Assembly (NCBI RefSeq): GCF_937898475.1
Contig: NZ_CALEJS010000016.1
Coordinates: 372,001-436,000, forward strand
Direction: 5' to 3'
DNA: 64,000 nucleotides
Source of the DNA: an uncultured Chitinophaga sp.
GTDB lineage: Bacteria; Bacteroidota; Bacteroidia; Chitinophagales; Chitinophagaceae
Shown here: positions 27,594-35,862 of the stretch, in pieces
Position numbering within the stretch: position 1 is the stretch's first letter
How the letters are laid out: each line of letters starts with the position of its first letter
Notes under the pieces: generated by a model
Databases searched by the model: none
Told to the model about the DNA's origin: nothing
Seen by the model: only the letters and a program-made list of their open reading frames with translations
Program-made: the position numbers and the translations under genes

Positions 27594-28466
27594 ATGAACA
27601 GGATGGTTTTTAAAAGTACTTTTTCACTCCTGAATGTCGATTATGTGCAACTGGGTGTGAACTGGAACTATAAGAATGTGACCAGCACATTTTATCGTAT
27701 CTACCTGATAGATGATGGTAATGGTGTGCTGTATGATCCCGGCAGTTCCTTCACGCTGGAAAAAGGTCATTTGTACATGGTACCCAGCTTTACCACCTGT
27801 AACTATTACTGCGGCGAATACCTGAGCCAGTACTACATCTCATTTATAGAAGAAGCGCCGGATGGCACATCACTCTTTGCCAACAACCGGCGGATACTGA
27901 AAATACCCGCTATTCCTGCCGACCTGGAGCATTTTAAACGGATACTGGAGCTCAACCCCAACCGGGGATTAAAACGATCGGATGACCCGAAGGTGTATGA
28001 AAAATATCCTGTACTGCAAAGCTTCCGTGAACTGAACAATTACATGCAGCTGTCTGCTTATGTGGAAACCCAGGGGCTGCTGCTGCAAATGCTGTCCCGC
28101 TTTCTCACACCTGACTGTTTTGACGCGCCTGAATCTGTTATCCATTCAAAGATATCAGCTGCCATCAATTATATCCAGACCAACCTGCATAAGCCTATTA
28201 CAGTGGCCACACTGGCGCAGCAGGCCAATCAGAATGCAGATTATTTTTCAAGGCTGTTCAGGGAGCATACCGGAGAACGGCCGCTTTCCTATATCCAGTT
28301 AAAGCGGGTAGAGCGGGCGCAGTTCCTGCTGGGAAATACAGACCAGCCGCTGGCGGAGATAGCCGCGCAAACAGGCTTTGAAAGCCTGTCGTATTTCACC
28401 AGGATCTTCAAAGAGAAAACAGGACAGACACCTGGGGAATATAAAAATAGCCACCGGTTATTATAA
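27594..28466 (+). CDS. AraC family transcriptional regulator
   Basis: A protein of about 290 residues with an N-terminal sensing domain and a C-terminal double helix-turn-helix (residues about 195-288: ITVATLAQQANQNADYFSRL and LAEIAAQTGFESLSYFTRIF). A GTG at 27573 opens the frame; ATG at 27594 (MNRMVFKSTF) is preferred and ATG at 27603 is also possible. It is divergent from the PSD1/DUF1501/PAL-like operon with about 140 bases between, so it most likely controls that operon. The gap shows no clear TAnnTTTG pair. Confidence 0.9.
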   Translation: MNRMVFKSTFSLLNVDYVQLGVNWNYKNVTSTFYRIYLIDDGNGVLYDPGSSFTLEKGHLYMVPSFTTCNYYCGEYLSQYYISFIEEAPDGTSLFANNRRILKIPAIPADLEHFKRILELNPNRGLKRSDDPKVYEKYPVLQSFRELNNYMQLSAYVETQGLLLQMLSRFLTPDCFDAPESVIHSKISAAINYIQTNLHKPITVATLAQQANQNADYFSRLFREHTGERPLSYIQLKRVERAQFLLGNTDQPLAEIAAQTGFESLSYFTRIFKEKTGQTPGEYKNSHRLL

Positions 28467-28500
28467 GCACACGTTTGAGAGTTTGAAGGTTTGAAAGAGG
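28467..28500. repeat. intergenic word repeat, family B (short, B0)
   Basis: gtttgagagtttgaaggtttgaaag-type words just after the AraC stop codon. A clear right arm is not present; weak complementarity exists with the end of moeA (aaactatttaaactt near 28529-28543). Confidence 0.5.
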
Positions 28501-28532
28501 CCTGTAATGTGGGGTGACGTTAATCGCACAAA

Positions 28533-29741
28533 CTATTTAAACTTCCAGATTGGAAACGTGTCTCCTTCTTTGAATGTATTTTGTTCGGCGGGCAATTCCA
28601 TAAAAGCGTCTGCTTTGAGGAGGCTTGCCAGATCACCAGAGCCATGGTAGGCATGCGGTATCGCTTTACACAGGCCGGAGGGCTGCAGCTGTAATTGCAC
28701 CGGTAGAAAGTAGGTCATGGGTTTATCAAACAATATATCGGCTCCCAGCACCGCGTAGGATGGTGCCGGAGGTTCCTGTCCCATAGCGCTTAGTATCCAT
28801 GGTTGCACGTAACGGTAGTAACACATGAAGCCGGATACCGGGTTGCCTGGCAGGGCAAATACCACCGGGCCTTCGCGCATCACGCCAAAGAGAAATGGTT
28901 TACCGGGGCGTTGTTCTACTTTATGGAATATACGTTGCATACCAAGCCCTTCCAGTATTTGCGGCAGGTGATCAAACTTACCTGCGGATACGGCGCCTGA
29001 ACAGATCCAAACATCCGCATGCCGCAGGGATTGCAACAGTTCAGTAATGGCCTGCTGGTTATCTTCTACCTGATGGCAATCTGCCCGGATGCCAAGCTCG
29101 CGCAGGGAAGCGGCCAGTGTCCACATATTGGAGGTACGTATCTGGTGCGGAGCTGGTGTAGCTGCAACAGGTACCAGTTCATCGCCGGTAGAAATGATGG
29201 CTACTTTTGGCAGGCGGCCTACGCTTACCTGGTGTCTGCCTACAGTGGCCAGCACGCCGATCTCCGCTGCGGTGATCCTGGTGCCTGCAACAATAAGGGT
29301 TTGCCCGGCAGCTACATCCGTGCCTTCCCAATGTACATTCTGCTGCGGTATTACGGGCTGTGTAATAGTAAAACGGCGGAAGCCTTCATGCTCTGAAGCC
29401 TGTAGATGTTCATAGGGTATCACCGTATCTGTCAGATCAGGTAATACGGCTCCTGTCATCACTTCCAGGCAGTTGGCCATATTGGACAACTGTTTGCCGG
29501 GCATACCTGCCGCCTGCAGGTCTTCTACACCAAATATGGTTTGCCCTTTGGCATAACTCTCCCCGAAGTTAATGGCAATCCCATCCATGGTTACCCGGTT
29601 AAAGGGCGGAAAAGGACGGTCTGCCGCTACAGGTTCCCGCAATATCCTGCCAACGGCATCCATAAAAGGCACCTTTTCGGTGCCCAGGTCGCGTACCGAC
29701 TTCATCACAGCAGCATAGGCAGTAGAAACATCTAGTAGCAT
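28533..29741 (-). CDS. moeA: molybdopterin molybdotransferase
   Basis: A 402-residue enzyme that inserts molybdate into adenylated molybdopterin. The N-terminal block FPPFNRVTMDGIAI (near residue 43) and the central ISTGDELVP and ALPGNPVSGFMCYYRYVQP blocks are diagnostic. The full MoeA architecture (domains I-IV) fits the length. It is divergent from moaC and convergent with the AraC gene. No mogA/moaB adenylyltransferase is seen in the window. Confidence 0.95.
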   Translation of the reverse strand: MLLDVSTAYAAVMKSVRDLGTEKVPFMDAVGRILREPVAADRPFPPFNRVTMDGIAINFGESYAKGQTIFGVEDLQAAGMPGKQLSNMANCLEVMTGAVLPDLTDTVIPYEHLQASEHEGFRRFTITQPVIPQQNVHWEGTDVAAGQTLIVAGTRITAAEIGVLATVGRHQVSVGRLPKVAIISTGDELVPVAATPAPHQIRTSNMWTLAASLRELGIRADCHQVEDNQQAITELLQSLRHADVWICSGAVSAGKFDHLPQILEGLGMQRIFHKVEQRPGKPFLFGVMREGPVVFALPGNPVSGFMCYYRYVQPWILSAMGQEPPAPSYAVLGADILFDKPMTYFLPVQLQLQPSGLCKAIPHAYHGSGDLASLLKADAFMELPAEQNTFKEGDTFPIWKFK

Positions 29742-29761
29742 TGTATTAACTTTGAGTGAAA

Positions 29762-29852
29762 GTTGTTGATCATTAGCCGTCAGCTGTTAGTTAATGCGAC
29801 TATTCGCGACATGCACTAAGGACTTATGACTAATTACTAACAACTTATAAGT
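29762..29852. repeat. intergenic word repeat, family C (C0)
   Basis: Left words (gttgttgatcattagccgtc, cagctgttagttaatgc) and right words (atgactaattactaacaac) form an imperfect inverted repeat filling the divergent moeA/moaC gap. Confidence 0.6.
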
Positions 29853-29873
29853 GTGTTGTAAATTTATCGCATT

Positions 29874-30365
29874 ATGTCCAATACATCAACCCCCCAGCAG
29901 TTCTCTCATCTTGACGAGAAGAACCAGCCGGCTATGGTAGACATCAGTGACAAGAGCAGTACGATTCGTGTAGCCATTGCTGAAAGCCGTGTATGGCTGC
30001 CGGAGATCATACGCCGGGAGTTCAGCGGCGGGGATATCAATACCCGCAAGGGGGCTGTGTTCCAGACCGCGATCATTGCCGGTATTATGGCGGCAAAAAA
30101 AACACCTGAGCTGATCCCGCTTTGCCATACCCTGCTCCTGGATAACTGCGGCGTAGAGATCCAGCTGCTGAATGAAGAAGCCGTGATACGCTGTACGGTA
30201 AAAACCACCGGCAAAACCGGTGTGGAAATGGAAGCCCTCACAGGCGCCAGCGTGGCTGCCCTTACGGTGTACGATATGTGCAAAGCCTTTACCCACGAGA
30301 TGGTTATCCGTGAAACCAGATTGATCAGCAAAACCGGCGGAAAACGTGATGTATTAGTACCTTAG
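29874..30365 (+). CDS. moaC: cyclic pyranopterin monophosphate synthase
   Basis: A 163-residue enzyme that, with MoaA, turns GTP into cyclic pyranopterin monophosphate in the first phase of Moco synthesis. Blocks MVDISDKSSTIRVAIAES, IPLCHTLLLDNCGVEI and GVEMEALTGASVAALTVYDM are typical and carry the catalytic Lys/Asp region at the C-terminus (ISKTGGKRD). It is followed by mobA after 4 bases, so the two are coupled. Confidence 0.96.
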   Translation: MSNTSTPQQFSHLDEKNQPAMVDISDKSSTIRVAIAESRVWLPEIIRREFSGGDINTRKGAVFQTAIIAGIMAAKKTPELIPLCHTLLLDNCGVEIQLLNEEAVIRCTVKTTGKTGVEMEALTGASVAALTVYDMCKAFTHEMVIRETRLISKTGGKRDVLVP

Positions 30366-30369
30366 CAAT

Positions 30370-30948
30370 ATGGAATTAAAAGGGCTCATATTATGTGGCG
30401 GCTACAGTACCCGCATGCAGCAGGATAAAAGCAGTATCTCCTATCACGGCATGCCGCAATGGCAATACCTGCTAACGCTGCTGAAAGGCATCGTACCGGA
30501 GGTGTATATCTCCTGCAGACCTGACCAGGCAGCTGTTTTCAGCGAGGCGGCCCCCCTGATCACTGACAGCGTTCGGGGTGGGGGCCCTGCCACCGGCCTG
30601 CTGAGCGCAAGCGCTGCCTTTCCGGATGCCGCCTGGTTCGTACTTGCCTGCGATCTTCCCCTGATCAGCCACCAGAGCCTGGAATACCTGGCAGCTCACC
30701 GCAACCCGGGAAAAGCTGCTACCGCCTTCATCAGCCCGGTCAACCATCTTCCTGAGCCTTTAATTGCCATATGGGAGCCCCGCGGACTGGAAGTGCTGGC
30801 ACAAAGTGTTGCAGCAGGCAAATCCTGCCCGCGTAAAGCCTTATTACAAACCGATATACAAGTGTTGGAAAATCCCTATGCAGGGGAGCAATTCAATGCC
30901 AATACGCCGGAAGAAATGCAGGAAGCTATTAAGACGCTAAAGGCTTAA
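30370..30948 (+). CDS. mobA: molybdenum cofactor guanylyltransferase-like nucleotidyltransferase
   Basis: A 192-residue protein with the MobA/NTP-transferase signature LILCGGYSTRMQQDKS at residues 6-21 and the metal-site block FVLACDLPLI near residue 94. MobA attaches GMP to Moco for DMSO-reductase-type enzymes. The small size and lack of MobB agree with MobA, but some relatives (MocA) make the CMP form. Directly downstream of moaC. Confidence 0.85.
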   Translation: MELKGLILCGGYSTRMQQDKSSISYHGMPQWQYLLTLLKGIVPEVYISCRPDQAAVFSEAAPLITDSVRGGGPATGLLSASAAFPDAAWFVLACDLPLISHQSLEYLAAHRNPGKAATAFISPVNHLPEPLIAIWEPRGLEVLAQSVAAGKSCPRKALLQTDIQVLENPYAGEQFNANTPEEMQEAIKTLKA

Positions 30949-30955
30949 TGCAGTA

Positions 30956-31372
30956 TTACGGATGGGCTGCTACCCATACTTCTCCATCTTCAAAATATTC
31001 CTTCTTCCAGATGGGAACCGTTTCCTTCAGGGTATCTATTGCATACTGGCAGGCGGTAAATGCAGCCCCCCGGTGTGGTGCTGCGGCGGCTATCACTACC
31101 ACGGTCTCACCCGGCAGCTTTTCTCCGCTTACATGTAAAATGGCTATTCGTTGAATGCCCATTTCCTGTTGAATGTGGCGGGCAATTTTTTCCATTTCCG
31201 ACAGCGCCATGGGCGTATAGCACTCAAAATAAAGCTTCTGTACGCTTTTGCCCCTGGTTTCATTCCTGACGGTACCGATGAATACGGCCACTCCCCCGCA
31301 GGAGGGCGACTGTACAAAATCAACCGCTTCCTGAACGGTGATACTGTCTTTTATTTGTACTAGTAAGTCCAT
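30956..31372 (-). CDS. moaE: molybdopterin synthase catalytic subunit
   Basis: A 138-residue large subunit of MPT synthase, which moves sulfur from MoaD thiocarboxylate onto precursor Z. Conserved parts include GGVAVFIGTVRNETRGK near residues 27-43, LYFECYTPMALSEMEKI and the C-terminal PIWKKEYFEDGEVWVAA, with the conserved lysines. It ends head to head with mobA (7 bases) and starts 3 bases after moaD. Confidence 0.95.
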   Translation of the reverse strand: MDLLVQIKDSITVQEAVDFVQSPSCGGVAVFIGTVRNETRGKSVQKLYFECYTPMALSEMEKIARHIQQEMGIQRIAILHVSGEKLPGETVVVIAAAAPHRGAAFTACQYAIDTLKETVPIWKKEYFEDGEVWVAAHP

Positions 31373-31375
31373 AGG

Positions 31376-31609
31376 TCATCCTCCGCTTACCGGCGGTATT
31401 ACGGCTATTTCATCTCCCGGCTGCAGGGCGTCGCCGTCTGCAGCATAAACTTTGTTCACGGCTATCATGCAGGAGCGCAGCTCCCGCAAACGCGGATACC
31501 GCCCGTACAGGTACTCCCGCAGGCCTGCAACCTGCGTAACCGGCGTATCCACCTGGATCACCGGGGCGCCGGCAATATCTTTTGCTATGCCAAATAATAA
31601 CACTTTCAT
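31376..31609 (-). CDS. moaD: molybdopterin synthase sulfur carrier subunit
   Basis: A 77-residue beta-grasp protein that ends exactly with the diagnostic Gly-Gly (VIPPVSGG), the site adenylated by MoeB and loaded with sulfur. It precedes moaE by 3 bases and forms a two-gene unit on the minus strand between the two plus-strand Moco blocks. Confidence 0.95.
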   Translation of the reverse strand: MKVLLFGIAKDIAGAPVIQVDTPVTQVAGLREYLYGRYPRLRELRSCMIAVNKVYAADGDALQPGDEIAVIPPVSGG

Positions 31610-31661
31610 ACGCTACTGCAAATTATTGCATTAAAACTACAATATACCCTGTCTAAAATAG

Positions 31662-31669
31662 TATTTTTG
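31662..31669 (+). promoter_or_regulatory. -7 box for the DUF7009-moaA unit
   Basis: TATTTTTG matches TAnnTTTG, 22 bases before the ATG at 31692. A good -33 TTG is not visible. Confidence 0.5.
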
Positions 31670-31691
31670 AATATCAAGGAGTATTGCACAC

Positions 31692-32063
31692 ATGAAGATC
31701 AGGATCAGGGGAAATACCATCCGTTACCGGCTCGATAAGCAGGACGTTAACGCCCTGCAGCAGACCGGGAAAATAGATGCGGACACCACAATAGGGGCAC
31801 AGGCCCTGCATTTCTGTATAAAGGCCAAAGATATTGCCAACGCCGCCGTTAAGCTGGAAGCCTTCGGCCTCCATCTCTCCCTACCACAACAGCAGGTAAA
31901 GCAATGGACTGAAACAGACCAGGTAGGCATCGAAGCGGAACTGCCCAATGCAGACGGTTCCCGGCTTACCATACTGGTGGAAAAAGATTTTAAATGCCTT
32001 ACCCAACGCGATGAAGACGAAAGCCAGGCTTTCGATAATCCCCTGGCGGGGCAAAACTGCTGA
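31692..32063 (+). CDS. DUF7009-like small protein in the Moco cluster
   Basis: A 123-residue soluble protein without signal or membrane helix. It begins MKIRIRGNTIRYRLDKQDVN, has a predicted mixed alpha/beta content and ends in a charged tail. I recognise it as like DUF7009 proteins, a family without known function that recurs beside Moco genes in Bacteroidota; that name is from memory and not confirmed here. The stop codon lies 5 bases before the moaA ATG, so the two are coupled. It has a -7 promoter box of its own. Confidence 0.7.
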   Translation: MKIRIRGNTIRYRLDKQDVNALQQTGKIDADTTIGAQALHFCIKAKDIANAAVKLEAFGLHLSLPQQQVKQWTETDQVGIEAELPNADGSRLTILVEKDFKCLTQRDEDESQAFDNPLAGQNC

Positions 32064-32068
32064 ATGGA

Positions 32069-33040
32069 ATGCTGAAAGACGCGCACAACAGGACGATCAA
32101 CTACGTTAGGCTGGCGGTTACTGACCGCTGCAACCTGCGCTGCACCTACTGTATGCCTGAACATATGCAGTTCCTGCAACGCCGTGAGCTGCTCAGCTAC
32201 GAGGAGATCCTCCACCTGATGCAGCTGCTGGCTGCCCGGGGCGTAAGTAAAGTGCGCATCACCGGTGGTGAGCCTTTCCTCCGGAAAGACCTCCTGCACC
32301 TGCTCGAAAAGCTGTCTGCTACCCCCGGTATAGAACAGATCTCCATTACCACCAACGGCGTATTAACCCGCTCCTTCATCCCCGCTTTGCAGTCCCTCGG
32401 TATCCGCAACATTAACCTGAGCCTGGACACCCTCCAGCGCGACAAATTCAAACAGATCACATTCCGTGATGAATTTGAGGCCGTGATGGCCACCTTCCAT
32501 GCCCTGCTGGAACATAATATGAAAGTGAAGATCAATGTAGTGGTCATGGATGGTGTAAATACGGGGGAATTACTGGATTTTGCGGCCCTTACCCGTGATT
32601 ACCCGGTTGGGGTTCGCTTTATAGAAGAAATGCCTTTTAATGGCCATGGCAAGACCTTCTCCGGACCGCTGTGGAACTATGAACATATACTGAATACCAT
32701 CCGCGCGGCATACCCCATGGAAAAAATAGCGGATGCGCCCCATGCCACTTCCATCAACTACCATGTTCCCGGTCACCAGGGGCAGATAGGCGTGATACCC
32801 GCTTACAGCCGTACTTTCTGCGGCAGCTGTAACCGCATTCGTATTACGCCCACCGGGGGACTGAAAACCTGCCTCTATGGAAAAGATGCCATTAATGTGA
32901 GAGACCTGCTTCGTGCAGGCGCAACAGATGCACACCTGATGCAGGAGTTACAGCAGGCTATCCATCGCCGTTTTGCCAATGGATTTGAAGCGGAATCGGA
33001 TAATGAGCGTATGGTGAGTATGTCGGAGATAGGGGGGTAA
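32069..33040 (+). CDS. moaA: GTP 3',8-cyclase
   Basis: A 323-residue radical SAM enzyme. The SAM cluster cysteines are C21, C25 and C28 (DRCNLRCTYC); the C-terminal cluster uses CxxC-x13-C (CGSCNRIRITPTGGLKTC). The chain ends in Gly-Gly, the conserved MoaA C-terminal motif needed for activity. With MoaC it makes cPMP. It lies directly behind the DUF7009-like gene. Confidence 0.97.
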   Translation: MLKDAHNRTINYVRLAVTDRCNLRCTYCMPEHMQFLQRRELLSYEEILHLMQLLAARGVSKVRITGGEPFLRKDLLHLLEKLSATPGIEQISITTNGVLTRSFIPALQSLGIRNINLSLDTLQRDKFKQITFRDEFEAVMATFHALLEHNMKVKINVVVMDGVNTGELLDFAALTRDYPVGVRFIEEMPFNGHGKTFSGPLWNYEHILNTIRAAYPMEKIADAPHATSINYHVPGHQGQIGVIPAYSRTFCGSCNRIRITPTGGLKTCLYGKDAINVRDLLRAGATDAHLMQELQQAIHRRFANGFEAESDNERMVSMSEIGG

Positions 33041-33123
33041 TCAATTACGGCTGCCGGTTCTTCTTTGTCACTGTCTTCTTGTTTTTTACATCTCTTTCAT
33101 AGTCCCAACTCCTCAAACTTCTG

Positions 33124-34215
33124 CTAATATGTCATCATCTCCTCATCTATCTCCTGCGCCCAGGCATGTATCCCTCCTTCCACATTATACACTGCGTCAA
33201 AACCCGCCGCCGCCAGCTGCTGCGCCACCATCAGGCTGCGCATACCATGATGGCACAATATCACTACCGGCGTGCCGGGCGACAACTGTAACTGCGGTAA
33301 AGCGTTCATAACAGCCCGCATGGGTATATGACTGGCCTGCGGAATATGGCAGATCTCCCATTCATCCATTTCACGTACATCCAGCAAGCGGAACTGTTTA
33401 CCCGTATCCAGCCATTGCTGCAGCTGCTGCACGCTAAGGCTTTGTACACTGCGGGTATTGCAAAGGCCCTGTTCATAATCCGGCAGCAGGGCTTCGATAC
33501 TGTGATTGCCGGGTACAGGCTTTACTTCAAAAATATGATGGGTGTTGTATAAGGTATCGATCGTTAACAGCTGGTTAGCCAGCGGCACACCAATGCCGCA
33601 AAGCACTTTCACCGCTTCATTGGCCTGGTAGGTGCCAACAATGCCGGGCAGCACGCCCAGCACGCCTATCTCACTGCAGTTGAGCATATCACCTGCCTGC
33701 GGCGCTTCGGGGAACAGGCAGCGGTAAGTAGCGCTGCCCTTGTAGTTGAATACGCTTACCTGCCCTTCGTACTTGTAAATAGCGCCGTATATAAAAGGTT
33801 TGTTCAGTATTACGCAGGCGTCATTCACCAGGTAGCGGGTACCGAAATTATCTGTACAGTCTATTACGATATCGTAGGGCGCAATCACATCCAAAGCATT
33901 TCCCGGCATGAGGAAATCAGGATGCTGTACAAAATCCACTTCCGGGTTCAGTTGCTGCAGGCGCTTTACGGCAGCCTGTAGCTTGGGCTTACCTTCGTCC
34001 TCCATGGTATAGATCACCTGGCGTTGCAGGTTAGTGATGGAAACATTATCCTGCTCCACGATGCCCACCTTACCAATTCCCATGGCGGTCAGGTATTGCA
34101 GCACCGGTACGCCAAGGCCTCCGGCGCCAATTACCAGCGCGCTGGATGCGCCCAGCTGCCGCTGTTTTTCTTCTCCAAATCCTTCCAGTCTTATCTGGCG
34201 GTCATATCGTTGCAT
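33124..34215 (-). CDS. moeB: MoeB/ThiF-type adenylyltransferase with rhodanese domain
   Basis: A 363-residue protein: an E1-like adenylation domain (GAGGLGVPVLQYL near residues 31-43; nucleotide and acceptor sites VIDCTDNFGTRYLVNDA) and a C-terminal rhodanese domain from about residue 260 with active-site loop CHHGMRS. Such fusions activate the C-terminal Gly-Gly of MoaD (or ThiS) and supply its sulfur. The CxxC zinc motifs of E. coli MoeB are not obvious. Convergent with moaA, with M48 following after 1 base. Confidence 0.9.
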   Translation of the reverse strand: MQRYDRQIRLEGFGEEKQRQLGASSALVIGAGGLGVPVLQYLTAMGIGKVGIVEQDNVSITNLQRQVIYTMEDEGKPKLQAAVKRLQQLNPEVDFVQHPDFLMPGNALDVIAPYDIVIDCTDNFGTRYLVNDACVILNKPFIYGAIYKYEGQVSVFNYKGSATYRCLFPEAPQAGDMLNCSEIGVLGVLPGIVGTYQANEAVKVLCGIGVPLANQLLTIDTLYNTHHIFEVKPVPGNHSIEALLPDYEQGLCNTRSVQSLSVQQLQQWLDTGKQFRLLDVREMDEWEICHIPQASHIPMRAVMNALPQLQLSPGTPVVILCHHGMRSLMVAQQLAAAGFDAVYNVEGGIHAWAQEIDEEMMTY

Positions 34216-34216
34216 C

Positions 34217-35272
34217 TTACTGTTTTAATGATATAAAGATACGCAACAAAGTGCTATCGGTGATAGCCGGGCCTGGCTGCATCTCCCGGTTAATATACCG
34301 GATGCGGTTGTTCAAATCGGGATGGCTGCTGAGCCATTCGGAAGGCTGCAGGCTGTTACCCTGTTTAAGGGTATTGAACAGCCACTCAAACCCGCGGGGA
34401 TCGATATGCCTTTCCTGCAACAGCTGTAATCCGTAAAGGTCCGCTTCTTTCTCCAGGCGGCGTGAATATTGCAAACTTTTCAGGCTGTTGGCATTTTCTA
34501 CCACCACGGCGCCCGCACCTCCCAGGTCGCCAAACAGCAGGGAAATAAGCATATAGGTGCCCATGCTGCGGAAGATCGTTTTGGTAGTGTGCTTCTTTTC
34601 AATATGCGCATACTCATGCGATAACAATGCAGCCAGCTCCTCGTAGTGTTGCATGTTCTGCAGCAGGTGGTCATACACGATAATATGTCCGCCCGGCAAC
34701 GCAAAGGCATTTGACTGCTTATCCTCCACCACGGTGATCTCTACCGAATAAGGCGTTTGCACTTTCATCTGCCCGAAAAATTCATTCACCAGCTTTGTTG
34801 CTTCGGGCTTTATCCTGTATTCTTTGATCAGGGCGTCATAACTGCTTTGCCCCAGTTTTTCCTCGTAACTAACGGGCACATTATTGGCAATACGAACGGC
34901 CAGGAAAGGTATGAACCACAAATATGCCAGCAATAGTACAGTGACCAGGAACAGGAATATGGAGACAACAAGCAGCTTTCCTTTATTGGCAAAAAAGCCG
35001 GGCTTCTTTTTACGCTCCAGGTAAAATGCCGCTGCATCTGCAAAAGTGAGTGCGTGTACGGTAATGCGCTGTAAAGGGTAACCGGGATATTCCAGCACGG
35101 TGCCTGCTTCACCTTTGACCTGCCTTACCTGCTCCCAGAACCAGTGCACCTGCCTGGCGGCGTCCGCAGCATTTCGGATAGTGATGGTAATTTGCTTAGC
35201 CGTTAACGTTATGTCCGCATCCACGGCGGCATCGGTCTGTCCGTTATAGTATTTCCCTGTGTAGGTTTGCAT
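34217..35272 (-). CDS. M48 family metalloprotease with membrane helix
   Basis: A membrane-anchored zinc protease. One or two hydrophobic helices (VVSIFLFLVTVLLLAYLW) precede the protease domain, which has the zinc motif HEYAH (LLSHEYAHIEKKH) and a downstream EADLYGL with the third ligand. The frame extends to a GTG at 35296, but ATG at 35272 (MQTYTGKYYNG) is the more likely start. M48 relatives include HtpX and BepA; here the short N-terminal beta region is of unknown function. The GNAT gene lies just upstream, so the two may be co-transcribed. Confidence 0.85.
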   Translation of the reverse strand: MQTYTGKYYNGQTDAAVDADITLTAKQITITIRNAADAARQVHWFWEQVRQVKGEAGTVLEYPGYPLQRITVHALTFADAAAFYLERKKKPGFFANKGKLLVVSIFLFLVTVLLLAYLWFIPFLAVRIANNVPVSYEEKLGQSSYDALIKEYRIKPEATKLVNEFFGQMKVQTPYSVEITVVEDKQSNAFALPGGHIIVYDHLLQNMQHYEELAALLSHEYAHIEKKHTTKTIFRSMGTYMLISLLFGDLGGAGAVVVENANSLKSLQYSRRLEKEADLYGLQLLQERHIDPRGFEWLFNTLKQGNSLQPSEWLSSHPDLNNRIRYINREMQPGPAITDSTLLRIFISLKQ

Positions 35273-35295
35273 AGTATTGGTTAAATCACTGTCCA

Positions 35296-35835
35296 CTATT
35301 TTATTTTCTTATACATCATCACAAGGTCTGAATAACTGCCATCTGGCTGATGGATCCCGCCGGGCAAACGCCCGCATTCCATAAAATCAAAGTTACGGTA
35401 TAGCTGTATGGCTTTTTCATTGTTGGCCATTACGTTGAAATAAATGATCGTGATAAAAGGGTGCGCCTCTGCCCAGCGTAACATAGCCGTCATCAAACGG
35501 CGGCCTATTCCGAGGTTCCGGTAAGCATGCTGTACGGCAATACCCATCTCTCCCATATGATGCTGCTTCCGAAAGCCGCCCTGCCGTACACTCACCGAGC
35601 CTACTATTTGTCCGCCGGCTTCTGCCACCAGCAATAAATGCCGGGTGTTATCTCCGAATGAAGCGATGAATTGTTGTTCTGCATGCAGGTCTATGGCCTG
35701 TGCTTCTGCCGGAGTGGACAACAGGAAATCCGTCTCAAGTGTGATCTGCCTGAAATTGGCCAGTAATGCTGGTGCATCTGCCTCACTGGCGGGACGGATC
35801 AACAATACCTGTCCGTTGGATAAGAAATGGCGCAT
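35296..35835 (-). CDS. GNAT family N-acetyltransferase
   Basis: A 179-residue acetyl-CoA-dependent transferase. The acetyl-CoA loop QHAYRNLGIGRRLMTAML (near residues 107-124) contains the Q/RxxGxG/A pattern (NLGIGRRL), and the C-terminal NEKAIQLYRNFDFMECGRLP block is typical of ribosomal-protein or general GNAT enzymes. The substrate cannot be told. It starts the unit that continues into M48. Confidence 0.9.
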   Translation of the reverse strand: MRHFLSNGQVLLIRPASEADAPALLANFRQITLETDFLLSTPAEAQAIDLHAEQQFIASFGDNTRHLLLVAEAGGQIVGSVSVRQGGFRKQHHMGEMGIAVQHAYRNLGIGRRLMTAMLRWAEAHPFITIIYFNVMANNEKAIQLYRNFDFMECGRLPGGIHQPDGSYSDLVMMYKKIK

Positions 35836-35862
35836 ACCTGTAAAATACCAAGAATTTTGTTG

